Source of the DNA: an uncultured Parabacteroides sp.
GTDB taxonomy: Bacteria > Bacteroidota > Bacteroidia > Bacteroidales > Tannerellaceae
Direction of reading: 5' to 3'
NCBI GenBank assembly: GCA_934725305.1
Contig: CAKVBA010000048.1
Coordinates: forward strand, 1-21,404
Length of the DNA: 21,404 nucleotides
The translations under genes were made by a program, and so were the position numbers. Positions 1 to 8,694 of the stretch are shown here, one piece after another. Positions within the stretch are counted from its first letter, which is position 1; each line of letters opens with the position of its first letter. The notes below the pieces were generated by a model. The model was not told where the DNA came from. It worked only from the letters and a program-made list of their open reading frames with translations, and ran no database searches.

Positions 1-1
1 A

Positions 2-76
2 ATCGTTTTTCATAATACGAAGTAAGCAATACTTCTCGAGGATAAAAAATTATCCCCACGAAAAATCTACTGAACC
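2..76 (+). repeat. Left terminal copy of a 75-bp perfect inverted repeat
   Basis: This stretch is the exact reverse complement of the last 75 bases of the window (21330-21404); identity stops at base 77. It contains two small palindromes: GAAGTA/TACTTC at 19-35 and GGATAA-AAAA-TTATCC at 40-55. Perfect identity at both extremes suggests the window is bounded by two copies of one dispersed repeat in opposite orientation, such as the end of an insertion sequence whose body lies outside. No transposase is present, so the element cannot be named. Confidence 0.9.
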
Positions 77-106
77 AGGATGGTGCGTACTGAGAAATAT
101 AGGAAC

Positions 107-134
107 AAAAAAAGGCTATCCATCACGGACAGCC
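107..134 (-). terminator. Rho-independent terminator downstream of nudC
   Basis: Read on the minus strand, GGCTGTCC, a 5-nt loop and GGATAGCC form an 8-bp stem with one G-U pair, followed directly by seven T. It lies about 160 bp past the nudC stop and faces the same way, so it is the probable end of the M1 peptidase/nudC transcript. The 77-291 stretch otherwise holds only a weak AT-rich hairpin at 262-281 (CTATAAA/TTTATAG) and no recognisable gene. Confidence 0.75.
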
Positions 135-291
135 AATCTTCATTGTTAACCTTAAATCTAATACCATGAAAAACACAGTGCAAATATAAGTACTTTATGT
201 TATGTAGCATACTTATCTGCTTGGAAAATTCATGGCATTAACTATTTTTACGGAAAACATGCTATAAAACATGGTTTATAGACAGCATTCT

Positions 292-1062
292 CTATGGATG
301 TTCAATCCACCAGTCAATCAAACGGCGTGCCATACTGAGTTTACGAGGAATCTCAGGCAAATTATCACGACGATAATAGGCACCACAACTCAACTCCTCA
401 TCCTGTAGTTTAAGTTCACCACCAGCATAATCAGCAATGAAACCGACCATCAGGCCACTGGGATAAGGCCAAGACTGATTACCGAAATAGGTAATGTTCT
501 TAATAGACAAACCTGTCTCTTCCATCACTTCACGACGAACACACTCTTCCAAAGTCTCTCCGACTTCCAGAAAACCGGCCACCAATCCATGGAACGTGCC
601 TCGGAAATTGCGAGCACGAACCAACAAGACCGAATCCTCTTTACGAATAAGCACAATGATGGCTGTCGAAATAGTAGGATACACTTCGAACTTACAAGAG
701 GGACATTGCTTCGCAATCGGAGCCACTTGTTGCATAGGTGTGCCACAAGCCGGACAAAAACGGCTGTGACTATCCCAATAGAGCATCTGAAAAGCCTTTC
801 CGGCCAACAGATAAGAGGGTTCATCCAAACAATCCCAAGAGGCGCGCAAGCCGATAGACACATACTCGTCTGTGTTTACCAACGGTTCGGAAAGCGCAAA
901 GGTGCGCCCGTAATGGTCGCCCGTATTGGTCAATTCCAATGAATACGCTGTAGCTATAGGCGGATTCTCGCCCTTAGGTATGGTATATTGATCTCCTTTT
1001 TTCTGCAACAGCAACTGGTCTTTATAGAAGACAAACCATTCGCACATTTTCAACTCGCTCAT
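292..1062 (-). CDS. nudC: NAD(H) pyrophosphatase / NAD-cap decapping Nudix hydrolase NudC
   Basis: The 256-aa protein has the NudC layout. An N-terminal domain is followed by a four-cysteine zinc ribbon (C103, C106, C120, C123) and a Nudix domain. The Nudix box at residues 163-185 matches G-x5-E-x7-RE-U-xEE-x-G-U with every key Gly, Arg and Glu present. Just after it, NQSWPYPSG (195-203) is a close variant of the NudC signature SQPWPFPxS, which distinguishes NADH pyrophosphatases from other Nudix enzymes. Members hydrolyse NADH to NMNH and AMP and remove NAD caps from RNA in the cytoplasm. Length is typical. It starts 51 bp after the M1 peptidase stop on the same strand but has its own -7-like element in that gap, so it may be transcribed both with and without the peptidase. 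The specific activity is a family inference. Confidence 0.93.
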   Translation of the reverse strand: MSELKMCEWFVFYKDQLLLQKKGDQYTIPKGENPPIATAYSLELTNTGDHYGRTFALSEPLVNTDEYVSIGLRASWDCLDEPSYLLAGKAFQMLYWDSHSRFCPACGTPMQQVAPIAKQCPSCKFEVYPTISTAIIVLIRKEDSVLLVRARNFRGTFHGLVAGFLEVGETLEECVRREVMEETGLSIKNITYFGNQSWPYPSGLMVGFIADYAGGELKLQDEELSCGAYYRRDNLPEIPRKLSMARRLIDWWIEHP

Positions 1063-1088
1063 ATGTATAAATCTCCATTTTAAGACAA

Positions 1089-1096
1089 CAAAGGTA
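1089..1096 (-). promoter_or_regulatory. -7 element of a nudC promoter
   Basis: The minus strand reads TACCTTTG, an exact match to the Bacteroides -7 consensus TAnnTTTG, 26 bp upstream of the nudC start. No TTTG is present at the expected -33 distance, which falls inside the 3' end of the peptidase gene, so the promoter is plausible but incomplete. Confidence 0.45.
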
Positions 1097-1113
1097 CATA
1101 AAAACCTCCACTC

Positions 1114-3660
1114 CTATTTGACTGGCACAAATAGATGATGAGATTGCTGACGTATCTTATTGGACAACTTCTCAGGGTAATCAGGATGATCTTGGAAGAA
1201 TGCCTCTACCTCTTTACGTGCAGCTTCGGAGCGATGACCACCCAACAAAGCTCCTAACCAACGGGCCGGGAAGAAGATATCACCGGTACGCTGCACCTCT
1301 TGCAAGGCCTCTAATGCCGGACGGATATAGGCGATTGAACTCTCTTCACGCAAATGGTGGTTCAGATTACCCAAAGCTGAAGAGGCCCAAGGTTCGATTC
1401 GACGGTTTTCGGCAATCAACAGAGATTGGAACACACTGTCACGCACCTCTTTCTTCGGCGAAAGAGATGGAGAAACAAACTCATAGGCCTTGCGACGGTC
1501 CGGATTGGAGATTCGTTTCAACTGCTCAGCCACAATTTCTTCATACTGCTCGGGCAGATAGAGTGCCAGCTTATAAGATAATGAGCTATAATCGCCTTCA
1601 CTCAACACACAGCCGGCCGGTGCTTTCTTCTGCTTCCAAATCGTGTAGAGACGCTGGATGGCTTCCGGAGTGGTTGCCACAGAGCGATATTCACGGAAAG
1701 CCTGCAGACGATAGACCGGATCGGTATGGGTCGTTGCAATATTCCACAAGAAGTGTTCTACTTTCTCCTCATCGGCCGGAGCCATGCTCTGACAACCACC
1801 TAAGTAACCCAAAGACATGGAATAGAGTAATGAATTCTGCTCATGAGGAATATGTGAAAGCAATATCTGTCGGAAAGAAGCTGCGGTCATGCCATTATGC
1901 CTCAAGTTCTCATTCAAGGCAATCAGCAGAGAGCCACGCAACACTTCATCCTCAGAGCGGTTCAACAGATCAATAATGCCTTTAAGGGTCTGTTCATCTT
2001 CAGCAATACGGAAGAAGCCATAAGCACGGCCATCAATATTCGGAATCACAACTGCTCCTTCGCCGGAAACCTTCTGCAAGGTAGCACGAGATTCGGCAGA
2101 TTTTCCACTCATCGCAACCTGCACATCCTCTTCGTCTCCATTGGCGGCAATCACCTTATAAGTTACAACCTGTGGCCAACAGATGCCACGTCCCCATGAA
2201 TCATATTGGGTAACAACCAACTCTTTACCCTCAACTGTAGCAGTCAATTCAGGCATTCCCTTTTCATTGACCCACACTTCGCTCCAAGCAGCCAAATCCT
2301 CATCGGTATAGCTATCCAAGATACGGATCAAGCCATCCCAAGTAGCATTGCCATAGGCATATGTTGTCAGATATTCACGAATACCTTTCTGGAAGGCCTC
2401 TTTGCCCAACATACGTACCAACATCTCCATCACAATCGGTGATTTGTTATAGATAATATTGCCATAGACCAAACCGGCATTGCGCAAGTTATCCAAATTC
2501 TGCTTGATCGGATTCGACCCTGCTGTACGGTCTTCTGAATAAGAAGAAGGCAGATAACCTCTGATAAAGTTCAGACGATGGTTAACCTCCGGGAAGAGTG
2601 GTTCAACAATCTGACTGGCAAAATAGTTGGCAAACACCTCTTTGGTCCAAACATCGTCGAACCAATCCATAGTCACATAGTCTCCAAACCACATATGAGC
2701 AGTTTCATGTGCAATCAAAGAGCTACGACTCAGACGAGCATTCAAGGTGGGCTGTTCATCAAGGAACATGCGACCTACATTATATAATGTAGCACCTGTA
2801 TGTTCCATACCGCCATATTGGAAACCGGGAACAAGAATCAGGTCATATTTAGCAAACGGATAAGGAATGCCGGTAAAATCTTCCAGCCAAGCCAAGGCGT
2901 CAAACACATCATTGGCGATATCCGGACATTGAGCCACTTTCTTTGGATCGGTCTCTCTGTGATAAATAGAGATTTCACGACCATCTCGCTCGTAAGGTAT
3001 GCGAGACATTTCACCGGCCACAAAGGAGAAGAGATAGCTACTCAACGGCTCAGTCTGTCTAAAGGAGATGCGCTTGCGACCCTCAACAGAGGTTGAATCC
3101 ACCGCTTCGATAGCGCCATTGGACACAGCCTGCCAAGCAGCAGGTACTTCCAATGTCAAACGATACAGTGCTTTTATATTGGGCTGATCGAAACAGGGGA
3201 AAATCGTACGGGCACGGTCGGGCACCAACAGAGTGTATAAGAAATCTTCACGACGGTTCAAAGACTGGTCTGCCGATACGAACGAGATCTCTACATGATT
3301 CTCTCCGGCCACAGTAGAGGCCTTGTCAATCCAGATATGTTCAGACTTCACCTCATAAGGCACTTCGGCTCCATTCAATGCTACAGAAACGACCTGGTCC
3401 GCTTCGGCACGGAAATCGATCACCAACGGTTTCTGTTCTTTCAACTCTATGGAGATATCCACAGTTCCTGTCACCGGTTCTTTACGCTGTTCGGGGATTG
3501 AGAAAAACAGATTGTACTTTACTTGCCCAAAATGTTCCTTACGAAACGAGGCTAATTCATAACTCACGCCGGGCTCTTGCCACTTAGCTTGACCCTTTTC
3601 TTCAGACTGGCAAGCAACCAGACAGGTCAATAAAATTGATGATAGTAATGTCTTCCACAT
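1114..3660 (-). CDS. Lipoprotein M1-family zinc aminopeptidase
   Basis: This 848-aa protein starts with a lipoprotein signal (lipobox LVAC, C17), placing it at the cell envelope. The M1 N-terminal beta domain (about 40-235) precedes the catalytic domain. The zinc site is complete: HETAH at 318-322 and the third ligand E341 exactly 18 residues later. The substrate-binding loop that is usually GxMEN reads GGMEH (283-287). The remainder, to residue 848, is a long helical C-terminal domain as in large M1 enzymes. It probably trims N-terminal residues from peptides in the periplasm or at the surface. The start codon is fixed by the signal peptide. It lies 51 bp upstream of nudC and is divergent from the gene at 3814 across 153 bp in which I see no convincing promoter. 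The family is certain; substrate specificity is not visible. Confidence 0.93.
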   Translation of the reverse strand: MWKTLLSSILLTCLVACQSEEKGQAKWQEPGVSYELASFRKEHFGQVKYNLFFSIPEQRKEPVTGTVDISIELKEQKPLVIDFRAEADQVVSVALNGAEVPYEVKSEHIWIDKASTVAGENHVEISFVSADQSLNRREDFLYTLLVPDRARTIFPCFDQPNIKALYRLTLEVPAAWQAVSNGAIEAVDSTSVEGRKRISFRQTEPLSSYLFSFVAGEMSRIPYERDGREISIYHRETDPKKVAQCPDIANDVFDALAWLEDFTGIPYPFAKYDLILVPGFQYGGMEHTGATLYNVGRMFLDEQPTLNARLSRSSLIAHETAHMWFGDYVTMDWFDDVWTKEVFANYFASQIVEPLFPEVNHRLNFIRGYLPSSYSEDRTAGSNPIKQNLDNLRNAGLVYGNIIYNKSPIVMEMLVRMLGKEAFQKGIREYLTTYAYGNATWDGLIRILDSYTDEDLAAWSEVWVNEKGMPELTATVEGKELVVTQYDSWGRGICWPQVVTYKVIAANGDEEDVQVAMSGKSAESRATLQKVSGEGAVVIPNIDGRAYGFFRIAEDEQTLKGIIDLLNRSEDEVLRGSLLIALNENLRHNGMTAASFRQILLSHIPHEQNSLLYSMSLGYLGGCQSMAPADEEKVEHFLWNIATTHTDPVYRLQAFREYRSVATTPEAIQRLYTIWKQKKAPAGCVLSEGDYSSLSYKLALYLPEQYEEIVAEQLKRISNPDRRKAYEFVSPSLSPKKEVRDSVFQSLLIAENRRIEPWASSALGNLNHHLREESSIAYIRPALEALQEVQRTGDIFFPARWLGALLGGHRSEAARKEVEAFFQDHPDYPEKLSNKIRQQSHHLFVPVK

Positions 3661-3813
3661 AAGATATTAGATGTATGTATTTGCAGGAGGTGAAATTAGA
3701 ATAAAAAGAGGAAACATCAAACAAATAAAAAGAGTTATTCTACAATAATAACATAAGATAATTGCATAGGCTTTGGAAAACCTCTACCTTGCGCAACGAA
3801 TGAAGGAGCTCAT

Positions 3814-4614
3814 ATGAAAAACAGCATTATCATATCATTAGTTTCCCTGCTATCGGGATTAACGGCTACAGCACAGTCGGACTTGACCTGGACACTGAAT
3901 AAAGATGGTAAGATTTTCATTATCCCAAAGAAGATTGATTATGAATTTCATATTCCAAAGCAGTCCTATAAATCCTACACGCCGTCATCGACCCACAAGA
4001 TAGAATATAAGCTGAAAGAGTTCCACTCCGACCCTATCACCTTGCACATGGATGAAAGGCCCATGGATATGCAGGTTTTATCCGCCGCCTATCAGCCCTA
4101 TTTCAATGTCTTTTCTCCTATGTTGCGCAAGATGTCGCCGATGGCTTTCGATTTCAACGAGTCGCTACTTGTTTCCATCAATGAGAAATTCTCTTTCATC
4201 ACCAACGGACAGAAATGCACATGGCCGGGTGCAGGCGGACTGACCACATTGGATGGCCACATCATATGGAAAGAAGGTCCTTGGACATTATCCGGAGGCG
4301 TTTATGGTGGTCACTATTATACGCCCTTCAATCCCAGTCCGGCGCTGATGGGAGGAGTTCAAGCCTCTGTCCATTTTCAGGCAACCGACTGGTTGGGACT
4401 CAAAGCGTGGGGACGCTATGCCGAATATGGAGATAAAAACAAACGCAACGGCCATGTGATGATGAATCCTTTCTTTTACCATACCGAAGCAGGAAGTGCC
4501 TTGGAGATAAAGTTCAACGACAACTTTGGAATAGGCATGGGCCTCGACTTTCAATACAATCCGATAAAGCGGAAAATAGAGCCGAAATATATGCTTTATC
4601 CCATCTTCTATTAA
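3814..4614 (+). CDS. Secreted hypothetical protein, probable outer-membrane barrel
   Basis: I do not recognise the family of this 266-aa protein. Residues 1-21 form a clear Sec signal (Lys-rich start, hydrophobic core, TATAQ cleavage region). The C-terminal half alternates hydrophobic and polar residues, is rich in Gly, Tyr, Trp and Phe, and ends in IFY, as in small Bacteroidetes outer-membrane barrels. One Cys (in KCTWPG, around residue 133) lies outside the signal. An AAGGAG sits 6 nt before the ATG, a canonical Shine-Dalgarno site that is unusual in Bacteroidetes, where most genes lack one. It is a single plus-strand gene, divergent from the M1 peptidase and convergent with the signalling operon. 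Function is unknown; the barrel reading is an inference from sequence character only. Confidence 0.75.
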   Translation: MKNSIIISLVSLLSGLTATAQSDLTWTLNKDGKIFIIPKKIDYEFHIPKQSYKSYTPSSTHKIEYKLKEFHSDPITLHMDERPMDMQVLSAAYQPYFNVFSPMLRKMSPMAFDFNESLLVSINEKFSFITNGQKCTWPGAGGLTTLDGHIIWKEGPWTLSGGVYGGHYYTPFNPSPALMGGVQASVHFQATDWLGLKAWGRYAEYGDKNKRNGHVMMNPFFYHTEAGSALEIKFNDNFGIGMGLDFQYNPIKRKIEPKYMLYPIFY

Positions 4615-4762
4615 GCTTCAACCCAATTCGGTCATTAGATTACGATTCTTGTTTGTACTTGTTTTGAGCAGGTTGCAATGGCTCTGCGTTGAAGGCCTAT
4701 TTATCAGCCACAAAAAAATACAATAAGCCAACAGGCAGACGAGAGACTACTAATCCGGTCAA

Positions 4763-4938
4763 AACGGAGTAGTCTATTTCCGGAAACGGAGTGCCTATCC
4801 AATCCGAACGGAGTAGTTATTCCGTCTGAACGGAGTGCCTACCCTTTTTCAAAAAAGTCCCTACCCTTTTTTGAAAAAGTCTATAGACTAATTTGGGAAA
4901 GTCTATAGACTATTGAAAGATAGGCTATAACCCCTTTT
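4763..4938 (+). repeat. Array of eight degenerate 22-bp tandem units
   Basis: Eight units repeat in a strict 22-bp register. AACGGAGT occurs at 4763, 4785, 4807 and 4829, then AAAAAAGT at 4851, GAAAAAGT at 4873, GGGAAAGT at 4895 and a weaker unit at 4917. After the 8-nt head most units continue with a CTA-type core (GCCTAYCC, CCCTACCC or CTATAGAC). Units 1-4 alternate AGT and GCC after the head, hinting at a 44-bp higher order. The palindrome GTCTATAGAC occurs twice. The array lies in the convergent gap 4615-5153, in which I see no gene. It matches the array at 11258-11437 in inverted orientation. Confidence 0.85.
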
Positions 4939-5106
4939 TTCAGGGTGTTTGGGCCGAGACAGATTCGTCTGTCAAGTCCGGCGAAGTTGCCCGTCGTTTC
5001 TGCCGAATCCGTTACCGCTTTTAGCAAATAACAATCCGAATAAAAACACAATAACTATCTCTCGGCGCATATTTGATTCTGACAATAGACTATTTGGGTG
5101 CAGCCT

Positions 5107-5130
5107 CAAAAAGTGCCAACAAGAGTTGGA
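5107..5130 (-). terminator. Probable intrinsic terminator of the sigma/TonB operon
   Basis: On the minus strand CCAAC-TCTT-GTTGG forms a 5-bp stem with a tetraloop followed by CACTTTTTG, 24 bp past the stop of the DUF4249 gene. The stem is short. Its tail continues as CTTTTTGAGGCTGC, a 14-mer that also follows the hairpin at 11453-11497. Confidence 0.5.
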
Positions 5131-5153
5131 AAGAATAAAAATATTCAGCAGCG

Positions 5154-6053
5154 TTACTTTTTTCGTTCTAATGACCGATTTGGGTTCAACGAAAGATGAA
5201 CGGTATCGACCTGGCATGAGGCAAATATACCCAAACCATTCTCTACATTGGTGTAAAGTTGATTAGGATCGGCCAATCCATAGTCTGACAAGACATTGAT
5301 GCCGCTGCGCAGCAAGGAGAGCAGATAAATGTAATAAGATTCCGAGAAGGAATAGAGACAGATCTTTATATCATCCATATCGCTCCAGAAAAACTGGTTG
5401 ATAGCCATGGTCACTCGCAAGGTATATCTCTGCCCATCGATGCTTTGCCCGGAAAAGGGTATCAGATAGCCTCTATAATAATAACTATTAGATCTAACGA
5501 CATCATCTAATATACCATAGCTATCTAAATAGGCAAATAAAGGCTCCTTTGAAGCATCAATGACAAAAAATGACCCATAACTATTGTAGGGGACAGCATA
5601 AAAGCCCAACCCATAATAATTGGGAACGCCCACAGGATCTTGAAAGGTCAGCTCCACCTGAATGTCCATTTCATTCTTATCAATCCTTTGACAAAACAGA
5701 GAATCAATCTTTACCCGATAGGGAACCACCGTTGTGGCTTGTACAGCAGGCAATCCTTCGGCCTCAACCAACAGACGAAGATGATCGCCACTATGAGGAA
5801 TCGCAGTCATATAATCTTCCGGCTCACCGTTGACAAACAACGAGACAGTTGCCTCTGGAAGTGTATCCACCGATGCTTGCCCAATCAACCAGGTTTTAGA
5901 GACAAAAATATTCAAAAGGGAATCGGCCTGCACCAGGCTATGCAACATGATGCGGGGCGAAAAATCCTTATCCTTAATCTGATAATCCCGATAACAGGAA
6001 CAGAAAGGAAGAAAAGAGATAGATATAAGTATGTATAACAACCAACGTTTCAT
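5154..6053 (-). CDS. DUF4249-family lipoprotein, receptor partner
   Basis: This 299-aa protein has a lipoprotein signal ending FCSC (C20), so it is predicted to be membrane anchored, probably at the outer membrane. After the Cys the start of the mature region (FSPRIMLHSLVQADSLLNI) and the following beta-rich segment (DTLPEATVSLFVNGE) resemble the DUF4249 family of Bacteroidetes, which is usually encoded directly after a TonB-dependent receptor of the type found here. By analogy it may act as an accessory or capping lipoprotein in the role SusD plays for SusC, but the family has no established biochemical function that I can state. It is the last gene of the operon, 9 bp after the receptor gene, and is followed by a short hairpin with a T-run. 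Family assignment rests on pattern and context. Confidence 0.75.
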   Translation of the reverse strand: MKRWLLYILISISFLPFCSCYRDYQIKDKDFSPRIMLHSLVQADSLLNIFVSKTWLIGQASVDTLPEATVSLFVNGEPEDYMTAIPHSGDHLRLLVEAEGLPAVQATTVVPYRVKIDSLFCQRIDKNEMDIQVELTFQDPVGVPNYYGLGFYAVPYNSYGSFFVIDASKEPLFAYLDSYGILDDVVRSNSYYYRGYLIPFSGQSIDGQRYTLRVTMAINQFFWSDMDDIKICLYSFSESYYIYLLSLLRSGINVLSDYGLADPNQLYTNVENGLGIFASCQVDTVHLSLNPNRSLERKK

Positions 6054-6062
6054 CTGTCTTTA

Positions 6063-8684
6063 TTAAAATTTATAGGTATAACTTGCTGAAGGTATCACAG
6101 GCAACAACGAATAACTCTTCATCTTCAGTTCCATCTTCGACGGATCGTCTCCTTCATAAATGGGACGAAGCGTAATCGGATTCATCCGACAATAGGCATT
6201 ATAGAGACCGAAACTCCAGATCCCCATACGCCCATGCTTCAACGGGCGCCGTAAAGTCATCCCTAAGTCCAATCGATGATAGGTCGGTAACTGCTCATTA
6301 TTACGCCGGTCTGTATAGGCTTTCGTATAGGTGTTATATCGATTATAGCTTCCTGCTGCCGGATAATAGTCATTATACAACAACGGTTCAAGAGGTATTT
6401 TATACATCTCGGTAGCAACCGTCAGATGATTGCCCGAAGCGACAGTCCAGGCAGCTGTCAGCTCCACTTTAGGATTGAGCCGATAGGCAGCAACGACATT
6501 CAGCTTATGCCGGTTGTCAAAACGGAAAGGGAAACGCTTGCCCCTGTTTAATTCCGGGAAGAAACAATCAGTCCACGATAAAGTGTAACCGACCCAACCC
6601 GTCAGTTTGCCACTATTCTTCCTCACCATCATCTCAACGCCATAGCTTCGACGTGAACCTTCGGTTACCTGTTCGTCCAAAGGAGCCAGCAACATCAAGA
6701 GATTCCGGTAATCTTTATATTCCAACACTCGGTTCATCTGCTTGTAATAACCCTCAACCGAGCAGGTATAGCCTTGCAGCTTATCACTATACAAGCCCAC
6801 CGATCCAATCCGAGCAGACATAGGGCGTATCTTTTGAGTAACCGGCATCCAGATATCAGAAGGCAGACTGGCATAGGTGTCGCTCAGCATCTGCACATAT
6901 TGGTTGGTCTCTGCATAAGAGGCTTTCAATGAGAGATGAGGCAGACAACGGTAGCGAAGCGACAAACGTGGACGCACCGAAACATAACCCTTATGCAACG
7001 TGTTGTAATAGGAAAAACGAACACCGCCATGAAGCTGCAACCGCTTGGTCAACTGCCAATCATCCTCTACAAACAGAGCTAACTCTTGCCCATAGCGATG
7101 CATCTGCTGCTGCAACAATCCATTCAGAATCTCCTGCCTTGGCTGATAACTATGAAAAACATATTCCGCTCCACTCTTCAAGAGATGAGCCGAATGAAAC
7201 GTATAGTCGAGCAAGAAACGGCATCCAATATCGTCTATACGCGAACGCTGTAGTCTGGAAGACAACCGCTCGTAACTGTTCTCATGCCGATTATGAACCC
7301 GAGAGCGATAACGGGAATAGAAAAGTGTCAGATTGCCAAACAGCTTCTGACCAAACAGCTGGTTCCAATTCAGGAAAGAGGTGAGATTGCCCCAACGCCA
7401 CTGATAGTTACGATAAGCCGCCGTATTGGGTTCAATCGACTTTTCCCTCAATTTCATCAGATCGTCTCCATAATAGAGTCCGGCCTCTAACCGTCCTGTT
7501 TCAGATAACTTATGATTGATCTTGGCATTCACATCCTGAAAGGCATACCGGAAATAGGTATCAAAAGCACCTTGCCCGACCCATCGCGTAATGGCCAATG
7601 CCGGACTCAGTATCGCATCCATCCAAGAACGGCGACAGGCTACATGAAACGAAGTCCGTCCTTTCACAATAGGACCGGACAGATTTACATTGCCGGCAAT
7701 CAAGCCTAAAGAGGCATTGCCATGATAGTTATACAAATCGCCATCGCGAGAACGGACATCTACAACTGACGAAAGACGTTCGCCAAAGCGGGTGGGAAAA
7801 CTGCCCTTATAAAAGCCGGCCAACTTAACGGCCTCCGGATTAAAGGCAGAGAAGATGCCACCCAAATGTCCTACCTGATAAAGCGGAACGCCATCCATCC
7901 AGACCAGATTCTCATCCAAATCGCCACCACGCACATACAAAGCCGCCATGGTTTCCGTGCCTATAGCAACTCCCGGTGTCTGCTGCAAGGTCTTGACCAG
8001 ATCGGGTTCGCCTAAAAGCGTGGGCACCTGTTTCACCTCTTTAGGAGTTAAGGTGATCATACCCAATTCGGCATGATTCAAATCCGAACGAGGATCGTTG
8101 CCCTCGACCACCACCTCTTTCAGCTGGCCCCAGGGTTTAAGGGAAAGGTCTATCAACGTGTCTTTATGCAAATCAAAGGTGCATTCCAAAGGTGCATATC
8201 CCACATAAGAGGCCTGCAGACGCACTTTGCCGACAGGAAGCGTAAGACTATAAAAACCAGAATTATTGGTTACAACGCCCCGCGACGAGAGGCGGTCCAT
8301 GACCGATGAGGCTATCAGACTTTCACCGGACATCTTGTCGCGGATAAATCCGGCAATGGTATAGGTGCGTATATGGGAACGTAAAATGATTGAGCGCCCG
8401 ATTTGTTGATAGGTCAAAGGTAACGTATCGAACAACCGTTTCAGCCCTTCAGAGAATGGCACCTGCCGTAACGTCAACGAATGTTGTTGATAGGATTCTA
8501 TCAAAGAGGATTCGTAGGAAAAGAAATAGCCCGATTGCTCCTCCATCACAGATAAGATTTCCCGTAGAGATACTTTCTCGAGATGAATCGTCAGCAGTGG
8601 CTCCTCCTTTGCTCCCGACTGAGCCGAAAGAGGAACAACCATATAAAAGAGACAACTCATCCATATCATCCACAAACGCATCAT
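6063..8684 (-). CDS. TonB-dependent receptor with N-terminal STN signalling domain
   Basis: The 873-aa precursor has a Sec signal (residues 1-22, PLSAQ), then an STN domain (about 30-105), the signal-transducing module of FecA-like transducers. A carboxypeptidase-D-like beta-sandwich follows (about 108-186, YTIAGFIRDK to the end of the fold). The plug comes next (about 205-325, including LYVRGGDLDENLVWMDGVP), and then a 22-strand-type barrel ending in Phe (YTYKF). It would import a scarce ligand through the outer membrane using TonB energy and report occupancy through STN to the anti-sigma factor encoded upstream. Gaps to fecR and to the DUF4249 gene are 10 and 9 bp, so co-transcription is nearly certain. 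No SusD gene is adjacent, so this is not a canonical glycan SusCD pair. The substrate (siderophore, peptide, metal, glycan) cannot be read from the sequence. Confidence 0.92.
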   Translation of the reverse strand: MMRLWMIWMSCLFYMVVPLSAQSGAKEEPLLTIHLEKVSLREILSVMEEQSGYFFSYESSLIESYQQHSLTLRQVPFSEGLKRLFDTLPLTYQQIGRSIILRSHIRTYTIAGFIRDKMSGESLIASSVMDRLSSRGVVTNNSGFYSLTLPVGKVRLQASYVGYAPLECTFDLHKDTLIDLSLKPWGQLKEVVVEGNDPRSDLNHAELGMITLTPKEVKQVPTLLGEPDLVKTLQQTPGVAIGTETMAALYVRGGDLDENLVWMDGVPLYQVGHLGGIFSAFNPEAVKLAGFYKGSFPTRFGERLSSVVDVRSRDGDLYNYHGNASLGLIAGNVNLSGPIVKGRTSFHVACRRSWMDAILSPALAITRWVGQGAFDTYFRYAFQDVNAKINHKLSETGRLEAGLYYGDDLMKLREKSIEPNTAAYRNYQWRWGNLTSFLNWNQLFGQKLFGNLTLFYSRYRSRVHNRHENSYERLSSRLQRSRIDDIGCRFLLDYTFHSAHLLKSGAEYVFHSYQPRQEILNGLLQQQMHRYGQELALFVEDDWQLTKRLQLHGGVRFSYYNTLHKGYVSVRPRLSLRYRCLPHLSLKASYAETNQYVQMLSDTYASLPSDIWMPVTQKIRPMSARIGSVGLYSDKLQGYTCSVEGYYKQMNRVLEYKDYRNLLMLLAPLDEQVTEGSRRSYGVEMMVRKNSGKLTGWVGYTLSWTDCFFPELNRGKRFPFRFDNRHKLNVVAAYRLNPKVELTAAWTVASGNHLTVATEMYKIPLEPLLYNDYYPAAGSYNRYNTYTKAYTDRRNNEQLPTYHRLDLGMTLRRPLKHGRMGIWSFGLYNAYCRMNPITLRPIYEGDDPSKMELKMKSYSLLPVIPSASYTYKF

Positions 8685-8694
8685 CTACTCCTCT

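Noticed and set aside
154..190. ATGAAAAACACAGTGCAAATATAA, a 7-codon plus-strand ORF preceded by a TTAACCTTAAATC-like stretch that recalls starts of Bacteroides receptor genes
   Set aside because: Seven codons are too few, there is no promoter match, and the likeness is only impressionistic; it could be a remnant but cannot be supported.
1200..1976. Long open frames antisense to the M1 peptidase, and similar ones opposite nudC, the TonB receptor and carB
   Set aside because: They lie wholly inside well-supported genes, lack recognisable domains and follow from the codon use of the opposite strand.
3661..3813. Promoter in the gap between the M1 peptidase and the 3814 gene
   Set aside because: No TTTG/TAnnTTTG pair of acceptable spacing is seen on either strand; TACCTTGC near 3786 misses two consensus bases.
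4763..4938. Possible CRISPR array because of the regular 22-bp period
   Set aside because: Units abut with no unique spacers, are degenerate, and no cas gene is in the window.
6063..8684. SusC of a polysaccharide utilisation locus
   Set aside because: No SusD, glycoside hydrolase or sulfatase gene is nearby; the partner lipoprotein is DUF4249-like.
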